From contig NZ_OBDY01000008.1 in the NCBI RefSeq assembly GCF_900215205.1, positions 1 to 64,000 of the forward strand: a stretch of 64,000 bases of DNA, written 5' to 3'. Position 1 is the stretch's first letter. Every line of letters starts with the position of its first letter. A program made the position numbers and the translations under genes. The DNA comes from Paractinoplanes atraurantiacus (GTDB taxonomy: Bacteria > Actinomycetota > Actinomycetes > Mycobacteriales > Micromonosporaceae). The notes below the pieces were generated by a model. It was given only the letters and a program-made list of their open reading frames with translations, made no database searches and was not told where the DNA came from. Below, in pieces: positions 16,797 through 24,506 of the stretch.

Positions 16797-17765
16797 GTGA
16801 AGATCTTGGCGTGGGTGCTGGTGGTGCCGGGGCTGGTCTGGGCGGCTCTGCGGGTCAGCGGGTGGAGTCCGGGGCCGGTGGCCGTGTTGGTGCCCTTCAC
16901 GCCGTACGCGGCAATCGGGTCTTTGATCGTGCTTGTCGTCGTTGTTGTTCTGAGGCGTTGGCGAGCCGCTGTGGTGGCCGGGGTGGCGACCGCCGTGCTC
17001 GCCGGCTGCGTGATCGGGCGGGTCGTGCCGGACCGGGATCGTGGGCCGCGGGAAGGCGTGGCGCTGACCGTGCTGAGCGCGAACATGCTGATCGGCCGGG
17101 CCGACCCGGAGGCCATCGTGCGGCGGGTGCGGGACGAGGACGTCGGCGTCCTGGCGTTGCAGGAGTTCACCGCGGCCGGGCAGGCGGCGCTGGCGAAGGC
17201 GGGGCTCGGGCGACTGCTGCCGTACTCGTCGATCGCGCCGCAACGCCCGCAGGATCCGTACGGCACGACCGGGTCGGCCCTCTACTCGCGTTTCCCGCTC
17301 ACCGGCGCCGGCTTTCGCCTCAACTACGGGGGCTTCCAGCAGGCGTACGGGACGGTGAGCGTGCCGGGCGCGAAACCGGTCACCGTCGAGTCGGTGCACC
17401 CGGCGGCGCCGCACAAGCTCGACGTGCTCGGCGACTGGCGGCGCGACCTGAAGGACCAGCCCGGCCCCGGCCGCATCCTGGCCGGCGACTTCAACGCCAC
17501 CCTCGACCACAAGGAACTGCGGGATGTCCTGGGTCGCGGTTACCGGGACGCCGCGGCGACGGTCGGCAAGGGCTGGGTTCCGAGCTGGGGCCCGTACGCC
17601 GACCGGCCGATCCCGCCCATCACGATCGACCACGTGCTGGTCGACCGGACGATCGGGATCGGCCGCTTCGCCGCCTACGACCTGCCGGGCAGCGACCACC
17701 GCATGGTGCTGGCCGCGGTGGTCCTGCCGGCCGGTCAAGCGGGTTCGATCCAGATGTTGCGGTAG
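16797..17765 (+). CDS. membrane-anchored endonuclease/exonuclease/phosphatase-family protein
   Basis: About 322 residues, divergent from the NACHT gene. Three hydrophobic segments occupy residues 1-75. The EEP domain follows: LTVLSANML, VLALQEFTAAG with the metal-binding Glu, RILAGDFNATLDH with Asp and Asn, and PGSDHRMVLAAV with the catalytic Asp-His. Membrane EEP proteins of this size in actinobacteria are usually described only by the fold; phospholipid or nucleotide hydrolysis outside the membrane is plausible. GTG 16797 is chosen, seven bases after TACGGT; GTG 16788 is an alternative. The 3' end overlaps the convergent secreted-protein gene by 31 bases. Confidence 0.85.
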   Translation: MKILAWVLVVPGLVWAALRVSGWSPGPVAVLVPFTPYAAIGSLIVLVVVVVLRRWRAAVVAGVATAVLAGCVIGRVVPDRDRGPREGVALTVLSANMLIGRADPEAIVRRVRDEDVGVLALQEFTAAGQAALAKAGLGRLLPYSSIAPQRPQDPYGTTGSALYSRFPLTGAGFRLNYGGFQQAYGTVSVPGAKPVTVESVHPAAPHKLDVLGDWRRDLKDQPGPGRILAGDFNATLDHKELRDVLGRGYRDAAATVGKGWVPSWGPYADRPIPPITIDHVLVDRTIGIGRFAAYDLPGSDHRMVLAAVVLPAGQAGSIQMLR

Positions 17766-20700
17766 CGGACGTTGGCGCCCGGGTCGCCGTGGTCCTGCAG
17801 GCGGATCGGCAGGGCGGACGGGCTTTCGGCGGCGCCGTTGCCGGTGGGGCCGTCGATGGTGACGTTGTTGTGGACGGTGACGCCGTTCCAGACGACCGTG
17901 ACGCGGGCGTCCTCGGTCTTCGTGGTGCCGTTCCACCGGGCCGCGCGGAACGTGATGTCGTAGGTCTGCCAGGTCTCCGGGGCGGTGCCGGCGTTCGAGG
18001 TGGGTGCGCGCTTCAGATAGACGGCGGCGCTGTCGTCGTTGGCCAGGACCGCTTTCCCGTACGTGTCGAGGACCTGCACCTCGTAGCGGTCCTGCAGGTA
18101 GATGCCGCTGTTGGCCCGCTGCTGGCCGGTCACGTCGGCCGGCAGGTTGGGCAGCCAGAACTCGACGTGGAGCTTGAAGTCCCCGTACGCCTGCTTGGTC
18201 CTCAGGTCTCCGCCCAGCACCTCGGCCGAACCGCCGGAGACCGGCCAGGTCGGTGCGCTGCCGTCGGCGTTGCGGAACGCGTTGAGGCTGGTGCCGGTGA
18301 ACAGGTTGACCCGGCTCGGGCCGTTGTGGGTCCAGCGCTGCTGGGCGACGTCGGCCCACTCCCACAGCTGCACCGCGGTGCCGTCCGTGCTGGCGCCGCC
18401 GGCCGCGTCGAGCACCTTGCCCGACTGCGGGTTCAGCAGCGAGCCGTTGGCCTGAGGCTGCCAGACCTGGGCGGCGCTGTTGTTGCACGTCCACAACCGC
18501 ACTTTGGTGCCGTTGGCGGTGCCGCCGTTGTCGACGTCCAGGCACTTGCTGAGCGCCCGCAGGGTGTCGCCCTCACGGGTCCAGCTCTGCGCGGTCGAGT
18601 TGTTGCAGGTCCAGAGCTGCACCTTGGCGCCGTCGGTGATGGTCGCGTTGTCGACGTCCAGGCACTTGCCGGCGATCCCGGTGATCGTTCCCGTCTTCGA
18701 GGTGCCGGCGGCCGTCGAGCCGACGGTCAGGCTGTCCAGGTTGATGTGCCCGGAGTCCCCGGTGTCGACCCGGTACGAGACGGTGTTGCCGCCCGCTCGC
18801 AGCGTCACCGAGTCGTTCAGAACAGCCCACGTGTCCCAGTTCCCGGTGTCGGCCAGGCTGACCTGCTTCACCCGGGTGCCGTTGAGGTAGAGGCTCATCG
18901 TCTTGGTGCCGGCGGCCGGGTTGGGGCCGTTGCTGTAGCGCAGCGCGATCGGATAGGCGCCGGCCGACGGCACGTTGACCGTGAAGGTGGTCGCCGAGCC
19001 GACGGCGCCGTGCCCGGCCGAGAAACCCGAACCGGTGTAGCCGGTGTGGTCCTTGGCCACCGACGTGCTGCCGGTCAGGCCCGACCACTCGGCCTCGACC
19101 CGGTCCGACTTCAGCGTGCTGCCGTCGGCCAGGCTGTTCAGCGTGTACCAGGCCTCGGTGCTCCACAGGGAGGCGTTCGACGTCGAGGTGAACGGCCGCG
19201 GCGAGCGGACGTGCACGACCCGGCCCGGCTTCAGGCCGGACAGCTTGAGCGTCACCTTGAGCCGGTCGGCCGACAGGGTGGCCGAGGTGACCGGCAGGGT
19301 CTCCTCGTCGACCTTCGGGCCGCCGTAGTCCGGCGTGGGCACGTACCGCCACTGCTTCGCCTGGTATCGGGTGGCCAGTTGCGCGGCGGTCGCCTCCGAC
19401 ACCGGCTGCGTGTATTCGAGCTCGAAGCCGTCGGCGACGGCCCGCATGGCTTTGATGTCGAAGACACTGGCGCCGTTCGGGGTGAGCTTCTGCAGCCCGT
19501 ACGTCAATTTGCCTTCCTGGCCCCAGTTCCCGCCGGCGCCGAGCCCGCCCACGTAGAGCGCGCCGTCCGGTCCCTGGCTCAGCCGCAGCACGCCCATCTC
19601 CAGGCCCTGGGTGAGCCGGAAGACCGCGCCCTGGTACTGGCCGTTGACCTTCTCCAGGTACGCCCGCTGCAACCCGCCGTACGTGACGTCGCCGAAGAGC
19701 ATCTGACCGGAGTACGGCCCCGAGTTGAGCATGACCGGGGTGCTCGGCGAGTTGGCGATCTCGTTCTGCGGCAGCCACAGCACCGGCTGGGTGACCGGCT
19801 GGAGGTCGAACGGGCCGTCCGGGTTGGTGTAGTGGTTGAAGAAGCGGTCCTGCTTGATCTGCACCAGCTTCGAGGCGGGCAGCCAGCCACCCTGGTTGTC
19901 CAGGACGAAGATGTCACCCTCGGGCCCGAAGTTGATGCCGTTCGGGGTGCGCAGCCCACCGGCGATGTACTGCACGGCCCCGGTCGACCGGTTGATCTTC
20001 AGCGTGGTCCCGCGGTTGGGTGAGCCCTGCGGGTCGGTCGTCGCGCCGCCCAGGTTGATCGAGACGGACAGGTTCAGATAGAAGAACCCGTCCTGATAGA
20101 GCAGCCCGAACGCGAACTCGTGGAAGTTCCCGTCGAACGGCCAGGTGGCCACCCGCCGGTACTGGTCGATGACGCCGTCGCCGTTGGTGTCGTTGAGCTC
20201 CGTCAGCTCGTGCTTCTGCGACACGTAGATCTTGCCGTCGACGATCTTCAGCCCCATCGGCTCGCGAAGACCGGAGGCGATTTTCTTGTACGTCACCTGG
20301 CTGGGCGACGTCGTGCCGGTGACCCCGCTGAGGACGTAGACCTCGCCCGCCACCGTGTCGCTGCCGCCCCAGGTGGCGATCGCGAGCCGGCCGTCGGGGA
20401 ACCAGTCCATGGCGCTGACCTGGGGCTGGAAGCCGGTGGGGCGCAGGTTGGTCAGCGTGTAGCCCGGGTGCACACCGGTCAGGGGAAGGCCGTCGCCCGG
20501 GCTGTCCCCGGCCCCTTCGCACTCCTTCTTGCCGGGCGCGGTCACCCGGACGACGCCGGCGTCGGTGCTGAGCGCGCTGGTGGGGACCACGGTGTACGCG
20601 GTGGCGCCCGGCGGACGCCACTCGAGAGTCAGTTGCTGGCCGCCGTCGCGCTCGAAGAAGTCGATGTGCAGCCCGTGGTAGCCGGTGGTCAGGGTGACCG

Positions 20701-21091
20701 ATCCTTCGACGGCGGTGGGCCCGTGCGCACCGTCGTTGTTGACGACGGTCGCCCCGTCGATCAGCAGCCGGGATCCGTCGTCGCTGGTCAGCCGGAACCC
20801 GTACGACCCGGCGGCGGTGATGTTGACGTTTCCGATCACTTCGGACTGGAAGCGGTCCTCGAGCCCGAAGTCGCCCGAGGTGGTCCAGTTGATCGCCGGC
20901 ATCTTCTTGTCGACGTTGGGCGTCTGCCCGGCCTTGAGCGTGCAGATCGAGTCACGCGAGGTCTGCAGATCGAAGGTGCGCAGGGTGACACCCGCTTCTT
21001 GCGGCGGCACGGCCGCGGCGGCAGCGGGCAGAGCGGGCAACAGTCCCGCCAGAGTGACGACGGCGAGCAGGGCTAACGGCTTCTTCTTCAT
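17735..21091 (-). CDS. secreted multidomain glycan-active protein (PA14, sorbosone-dehydrogenase-like propeller, CBM, ricin, DUF1080)
   Basis: An 1118-residue protein with a clear Sec signal peptide (MKKKPLALLAVVTLAGLLPALPAAAAA). Domains in order: PA14-like carbohydrate-binding (about 45-180, with YGFRLTSDDGSRLLIDG); a beta-propeller related to PQQ-type sugar/sorbosone dehydrogenases (about 200-650, with TPNGINFGPEGDIFVLDN and GDVTYGGLQRAYLE); a CBM6/35-like module (about 690-810); a ricin-type lectin (about 815-940, with repeated CLDVDN and QLWTCNNS); and a C-terminal DUF1080/3-keto-glycoside-hydrolase-like domain (about 945-1118, with NSGIYLQDRYEVQVLDTYG). It probably acts on extracellular polysaccharide or 3-keto-glycosides. 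The combination of two catalytic-type folds with three binding modules is striking. Confidence 0.87.
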   Translation of the reverse strand: MKKKPLALLAVVTLAGLLPALPAAAAAVPPQEAGVTLRTFDLQTSRDSICTLKAGQTPNVDKKMPAINWTTSGDFGLEDRFQSEVIGNVNITAAGSYGFRLTSDDGSRLLIDGATVVNNDGAHGPTAVEGSVTLTTGYHGLHIDFFERDGGQQLTLEWRPPGATAYTVVPTSALSTDAGVVRVTAPGKKECEGAGDSPGDGLPLTGVHPGYTLTNLRPTGFQPQVSAMDWFPDGRLAIATWGGSDTVAGEVYVLSGVTGTTSPSQVTYKKIASGLREPMGLKIVDGKIYVSQKHELTELNDTNGDGVIDQYRRVATWPFDGNFHEFAFGLLYQDGFFYLNLSVSINLGGATTDPQGSPNRGTTLKINRSTGAVQYIAGGLRTPNGINFGPEGDIFVLDNQGGWLPASKLVQIKQDRFFNHYTNPDGPFDLQPVTQPVLWLPQNEIANSPSTPVMLNSGPYSGQMLFGDVTYGGLQRAYLEKVNGQYQGAVFRLTQGLEMGVLRLSQGPDGALYVGGLGAGGNWGQEGKLTYGLQKLTPNGASVFDIKAMRAVADGFELEYTQPVSEATAAQLATRYQAKQWRYVPTPDYGGPKVDEETLPVTSATLSADRLKVTLKLSGLKPGRVVHVRSPRPFTSTSNASLWSTEAWYTLNSLADGSTLKSDRVEAEWSGLTGSTSVAKDHTGYTGSGFSAGHGAVGSATTFTVNVPSAGAYPIALRYSNGPNPAAGTKTMSLYLNGTRVKQVSLADTGNWDTWAVLNDSVTLRAGGNTVSYRVDTGDSGHINLDSLTVGSTAAGTSKTGTITGIAGKCLDVDNATITDGAKVQLWTCNNSTAQSWTREGDTLRALSKCLDVDNGGTANGTKVRLWTCNNSAAQVWQPQANGSLLNPQSGKVLDAAGGASTDGTAVQLWEWADVAQQRWTHNGPSRVNLFTGTSLNAFRNADGSAPTWPVSGGSAEVLGGDLRTKQAYGDFKLHVEFWLPNLPADVTGQQRANSGIYLQDRYEVQVLDTYGKAVLANDDSAAVYLKRAPTSNAGTAPETWQTYDITFRAARWNGTTKTEDARVTVVWNGVTVHNNVTIDGPTGNGAAESPSALPIRLQDHGDPGANVRYRNIWIEPA

Positions 21092-21106
21092 CGCACCGTC
21101 CAGACC

Positions 21107-21120
21107 TCGATGAATATCGA
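21107..21120. promoter_or_regulatory. short palindrome just upstream of the secreted protein gene
   Basis: TCGAT-GAAT-ATCGA lies 16-29 bases before the start codon at 21091. It could be an operator for a sugar-responsive repressor encoded elsewhere; no such regulator is adjacent. The site is short, so chance is possible. Confidence 0.3.
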
Positions 21121-21198
21121 TGGCCGAACGGTAGGCCTACTTTCGTGCCTCAGTCCATAACTTTGGCGCGTTTATCGAAAAGTCTTGTTTCCGGTTCT

Positions 21199-22080
21199 TT
21201 ATCGTTCAGCGACTTGCCGATTAACCGGAAGCATGCGCACGTAACGAGCCTGGTACTTGTCCAGAAGCCCGCCGATCTCCGAGATCGCCACCGAGTCGAG
21301 CGTGTCGAAGACCCGCTGATAGTGCCGGACCGTCCGGCGGTCCCGGGACAGCAGGCTGGTGTTGAAGAGGTCGACGAAGACCACCTTGTCGCCCATGATC
21401 TCGAAGCCGTGTGCCGGGGGAAGCGGGAGATCGGCCTCCTGCGGGATGATCCGCACGTCGACGTTGGGCAAGTCGGAGACCTCGCGCAGCCGCCCGATCT
21501 GGGCGATCATGTCGGCCGGGCCGCACACCCGGTTGCCCAGCGCCGCCTCGCTCATCAGGAACGAGAACTTCCGGCCCGGCTCGTAGAGCACCTGACTGCG
21601 CTGGATGCGGGCCGCCACGGCCTCGGAGACGGCGAGCGGGGAGGCGGCGGTGTGGTCGTCGTCCAACTCGGTGCGATAGCCGGTCAGCAAGGCGCGTGCA
21701 TATTCACTCGTCTGCAACAAGCCGATCACGACGGCCGGGTTGAACGTGCGGATCTCGCGGGTGGAGATCTCGAGCTGTCGCAGGAACTGCTGGCGTTCCG
21801 GCAGGCCCGGCTCGGTGGAATGCCAGTCGACGAATCGGTCGCTCGGCCGGCCGGCCAGGGCGACCAGGCGCTCGACCTCGTCGGCGGGCAGGCCGAGGGC
21901 GGCGGCGATGCTGCGGACGTCCTGCGGGTCGGGCTGGGAGACGCCGTTCTCGAGCCGGCTGATCTTCGCCTGGCTCATGCCGACCCGGTCACCGAGGAGC
22001 TGGCCGGAGATCTTCTTCCGCCGGCGCCAGCGCGCCAACTCGGCGCCGACCGGCAGGTCAGGCGAGTCGCCGTGGCTCAC
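21199..22080 (-). CDS. XRE-family regulator with DUF5753 domain
   Basis: A 293-residue protein starting at GTG 22080 after AGGGAGG. Residues 12-65 are a Cro/C1-type helix-turn-helix (GAELARWRRRKKISGQLLGDRVGMSQAKISRLENGVSQPD). The rest is DUF5753, the C-terminal domain of very numerous actinobacterial regulators that sit next to a small partner gene (VIGLLQTSEYARALL, FLMSEAALGNRVCGPADMIAQIGRL, HGFEIMGDKVVFVDL). They include BldB/Scr1-associated regulators of development and secondary metabolism. The small gene at 22114 is its upstream partner. Confidence 0.9.
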   Translation of the reverse strand: MSHGDSPDLPVGAELARWRRRKKISGQLLGDRVGMSQAKISRLENGVSQPDPQDVRSIAAALGLPADEVERLVALAGRPSDRFVDWHSTEPGLPERQQFLRQLEISTREIRTFNPAVVIGLLQTSEYARALLTGYRTELDDDHTAASPLAVSEAVAARIQRSQVLYEPGRKFSFLMSEAALGNRVCGPADMIAQIGRLREVSDLPNVDVRIIPQEADLPLPPAHGFEIMGDKVVFVDLFNTSLLSRDRRTVRHYQRVFDTLDSVAISEIGGLLDKYQARYVRMLPVNRQVAER

Positions 22081-22113
22081 GAGACTCGCCTCCCTTGATC
22101 TGCGTCGTAGTGG

Positions 22114-22362
22114 TCAGCTCACCGCCTTGAGCGCTTCGGCGAGCAGCGCGGCGGGAATCTCCACCAGCTGTTCCCCGGCGGGCACGTCGAGGCCGGCGGC
22201 CTCGGCGGGAACCGTGTATCCCTGAACGACATAGGTGTCGCGGTCGGTCAGGTAGACCGTGGGACAACTGCCCCCGGTGCAGAGCTGCTTGATGAGCTTC
22301 AACTGGGGTGCCGCGTCGTCGCGGTCAGATCCCTGAACGGCCGTTAAAGGTTGATTTGTCAC
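22114..22362 (-). CDS. small partner protein of the XRE/DUF5753 regulator
   Basis: An 82-residue acidic protein; GTG 22362 is chosen because the residues after it begin the coherent domain and a longer frame has no matching start signal. It contains LIKQLCTGGSCPTVYLTDRDTYVVQGYTV with two cysteines and LVEIPAALLAEALKAV. It lies 33 bases upstream of the regulator on the same strand and so is co-transcribed. Small genes in this position are typical partners of DUF5753 regulators (DUF397-like in many genomes; this one is a different short family). Confidence 0.75.
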   Translation of the reverse strand: MTNQPLTAVQGSDRDDAAPQLKLIKQLCTGGSCPTVYLTDRDTYVVQGYTVPAEAAGLDVPAGEQLVEIPAALLAEALKAVS

Positions 22363-22543
22363 TTCAGGACTATACGTTAGCCGCCACCTTCCATACGGCC
22401 GGGTGCATAGACCTCGTATGAGCACACTGTAGTCCAGAACGTGAAGGAATCTATTCATGTCACCGGATCGTCCTTGCGGCATTCTGCATAGCCATGGATA
22501 TTCAGGAGGAGAGGGTCTCTGTCTGACGGACAGGAGAACGCCG

Positions 22544-22726
22544 ATGACCATCACCACCGCTCTCGACTCCTCACGCCGGCTGCGGCTCACCTTGGTGTTG
22601 CGCCAGCAGGAGCGCCGCCTGGCCCGATCGGCCCGCGATCCACGGCGCAACCCGTACGCCTCCCTCAACGAGCACTTCGCCGGCATGCCGGGCGACGCGC
22701 CGCTGAACCCGCCCTACGGCCGCTGA
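22544..22726 (+). CDS. small basic protein, function unknown
   Basis: A 60-residue protein with AGGAG eight bases upstream of ATG 22544. It is rich in arginine (SSRRLRLTLVLRQQERRLARSARDPRRNP) and ends with HFAGMPGDAPLNPPYGR. The strong ribosome site and codon use support it as real. It reads away from the XRE operon across a shared upstream region of about 180 bases, so a link to that regulator is possible. Confidence 0.6.
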   Translation: MTITTALDSSRRLRLTLVLRQQERRLARSARDPRRNPYASLNEHFAGMPGDAPLNPPYGR

Positions 22727-22779
22727 ACCGGTGAGCGCAGCGCCCCACGCGGGCGAGTGACCACGCCTACACTGCCGCC

Positions 22780-22956
22780 GTGGAACAGAGCGACAGCCGC
22801 ATGGTCCGGTTCGTGGGCACCGCCGCGGCCGCAACAGGCCTCATCTGGTTGCCACCCGTCGTAAGTGGTTGTCCTGCAGCAGCACCAGGCAGCCTGCTGC
22901 TGAGAATAGAAGCAGCGGTCCGAAGCGGATCCCACTCGCTCGGCTCAGCCGGCTGA
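22780..22956 (+). CDS. possible short membrane-associated peptide or gene remnant
   Basis: A 58-codon frame whose GTG start follows TACACT by six bases, the leaderless arrangement seen elsewhere here. It encodes MEQSDSRMVRFVGTAAAA, a short hydrophobic stretch with a Cys (PPVVSGCPAAAPG), then a non-hydrophobic tail. An inverted repeat (CAGCAGCA/TGCTGCTG, 22877-22902) lies inside it, so it may be a truncated gene followed by a terminator. Confidence 0.3.
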   Translation: MEQSDSRMVRFVGTAAAATGLIWLPPVVSGCPAAAPGSLLLRIEAAVRSGSHSLGSAG

Positions 22957-22973
22957 GCCGGATCCGGCGCCCG

Positions 22974-23408
22974 ATGTCAGCCGATCTCACGGACTTCCTC
23001 TCGCAGATGGAGATCCTCGTACTGGAAGAGGCGCCGCTGTACGAGATCCCGCAGGGCTCGATCGATGACCCGGCCGGGTCGGCCCGGCGTCACGGCCCTT
23101 GGCCCGCATCGACGTGCGCGGTCATCCTGCGGCTCTGGTACCGGGCCGGATGGATCGGCCTCTACTTCCGGGATCCGCCGTCCGGCTGGAACGTCATCCC
23201 GGCGCCGTGGCGGAGTCGCCTGACCGGCGACGGGGACTTGGCCGCCCACGACGCGCATGCCCTGCTCGAGCAGCCGGAACGCTGGACCCTCGAACATGCC
23301 GGCGGCCATGTCCAGCCGTACAGGACCGTCGACGGCGAGATGACGCCGCGGGAGCAGTGGCTCGAACACGTCATCACGACGGCCCGTAACCTTCCGGTCA
23401 GGCCATAA
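22974..23408 (+). CDS. hypothetical protein
   Basis: A 144-residue acidic protein. ATG 22974 is chosen because the residues before it look non-coding. Visible features are LTDFLSQMEILVLEEAPLYEIP at the start, a Trp-rich centre (LRLWYRAGWIGLYFRDPP, GWNVIPAPWRSRL), DAHALLEQPERW and a C-terminal EQWLEHVITTARNL. No family, signal peptide or membrane segment was recognised. There is no strong ribosome site. Confidence 0.6.
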   Translation: MSADLTDFLSQMEILVLEEAPLYEIPQGSIDDPAGSARRHGPWPASTCAVILRLWYRAGWIGLYFRDPPSGWNVIPAPWRSRLTGDGDLAAHDAHALLEQPERWTLEHAGGHVQPYRTVDGEMTPREQWLEHVITTARNLPVRP

Positions 23409-23457
23409 CTCTGATTGCTGGCAGGGACCAAGCCGATGTCCGCCGTAGGCTGCTCCG

Positions 23458-23706
23458 GTGGGAGAGATCGTGCCGTGGTTGGTATTCGTCGCCGTGCTGG
23501 CGGCGCTCCTGGTTTGCCTCGCCTGGCTGGCGGCACGTAGCCGGCGCCGCGGCGTGGGCCGGGAGATCATGGGGCCGGTGGACCTGATCTATCGGCCGCA
23601 TACCCACAAGATCAACCAGGAGATCCAGATCCAAGAGGAACGCATGGTGGGGACGCCGTCGCCGGGTGATCCGTTGAAGCGCGCCCGAGGCGAAACAAGT
23701 TCGTAG
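23458..23706 (+). CDS. small single-pass membrane protein
   Basis: An 82-residue protein with one N-terminal membrane helix (residues 5-26, IVPWLVFVAVLAALLVCLAWLA) followed by an arginine-rich stop-transfer stretch and a soluble tail containing HTHKINQEIQIQEERM. GTG 23458 follows TAGGCT by six bases, indicating a leaderless message. Function unknown. Confidence 0.6.
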   Translation: MGEIVPWLVFVAVLAALLVCLAWLAARSRRRGVGREIMGPVDLIYRPHTHKINQEIQIQEERMVGTPSPGDPLKRARGETSS

Positions 23707-23724
23707 TGTGCGGGAAGCTCACAT

Positions 23725-23741
23725 GATGAGCGTTTCTCATC
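23725..23741. promoter_or_regulatory. palindrome between the small membrane gene and tetR
   Basis: GATGAG-CGTTT-CTCATC is a perfect 6-base inverted repeat with a 5-base centre in the 126-base gap after 23706. It could be an operator or part of a weak terminator between the convergent genes; nothing else was seen in the gap. Confidence 0.3.
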
Positions 23742-23832
23742 CTGCGAAGCGGCCGGCTTGGACGTAGCGCAGTTATTCAAGGAATCTGCACGAGTGAAGG
23801 GTGAATGCTGTCAGCGCTGTCCGCGTCCTTCA

Positions 23833-24480
23833 TCAAACACTTCCCGGCGGCGACGTGGGGTCAAAGGGTCGGTTGATGAGTTCGCCGAGGCCGGTCAGGA
23901 CGATGCGCAGGCCTATCTCGAAAGAGCGCTGGGAGCGGTCGCCCGGATCGGCCTGGGTGGCTCGGATGGCCGTGCCCAGGGCCGATGAAGGGTCGGGGGA
24001 AGCGGCCCACACGTCGAGGGGTGCTCCTGCGTCCAAGGCCGAGCCCAGGACCAGGCAGTCGAGGATGGTCACGGCGTGCAGCAGGTTTTCGTCACGGAAA
24101 CCCGCCGTGCGCAGCACCTGGGCCAACGTCTCGTAGGCGGTCAGGGTCAGCGGGTCGCTGACGGTCTGGGCGGTCAGTAACGGCACCACCTTGGGGTGCC
24201 GGGCGAACGAGGCCCGGTAGGCGCGGGCCCACCGGTCGGCGAACGCGCGCCAGTCGTTCCCACCCGGTTCCAGGGGCAGGTTCTCGCCGGCCAGCAGGCC
24301 CCGGATGGCCTCGACGATCGCCTCGCGGCCGCCGGGGAAATGGTGGTAGATGGAGGAGGCGCTCACCCCGAGGTCCCTGGCCAGGCCGGGCAGGGTGAAC
24401 GTGCCGGACTCGTCGATCAGGGCCAGCGCGGACGCGGCGATCTGCTCGCGCGAGAGCAGCGGGGCCGAGGGGCGGGGCAA
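23833..24480 (-). CDS. TetR-family transcriptional regulator
   Basis: A 215-residue protein starting at TTG 24480. That start is chosen because GGAGGAG lies six bases upstream, which is ideal, while no ATG or GTG with a site lies nearby. SREQIAASALALIDESGTFTLPGLARDLGVSASSIYHHFPGGREAIVEAI is the helix-turn-helix. The C-terminal half (SFARHPKVVPLLTAQTVSDPLTLTAYETLA, VTILDCLVLGSALDAGAP) closely resembles that of the TetR at 27853-28446, so the two are paralogues of one subfamily. It lies 26 bases downstream of the amidohydrolase gene and probably regulates that operon. Confidence 0.88.
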   Translation of the reverse strand: MPRPSAPLLSREQIAASALALIDESGTFTLPGLARDLGVSASSIYHHFPGGREAIVEAIRGLLAGENLPLEPGGNDWRAFADRWARAYRASFARHPKVVPLLTAQTVSDPLTLTAYETLAQVLRTAGFRDENLLHAVTILDCLVLGSALDAGAPLDVWAASPDPSSALGTAIRATQADPGDRSQRSFEIGLRIVLTGLGELINRPFDPTSPPGSV

Positions 24481-24506
24481 GCGGAACTCCTCCGTGCGGG
24501 GGACGA

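Noticed and set aside
14543..20023. An 1826-codon plus-strand frame across the NACHT, EEP and secreted-protein region
   Set aside because: It is antisense to well-supported genes, has no domain, and its composition (Gly/Arg/Pro/Val) is that of a GC-rich shadow frame.
21199..22362. Toxin-antitoxin module formed by the XRE regulator and the small upstream gene
   Set aside because: DUF5753 regulators with a small partner are a common actinobacterial regulatory pair; the small protein shows no toxin fold.
23750..23800. tRNA-like sequence (GACGTAGCGCAGTTATTCAAG)
   Set aside because: No acceptor, anticodon or T stems can be formed in the surrounding sequence.
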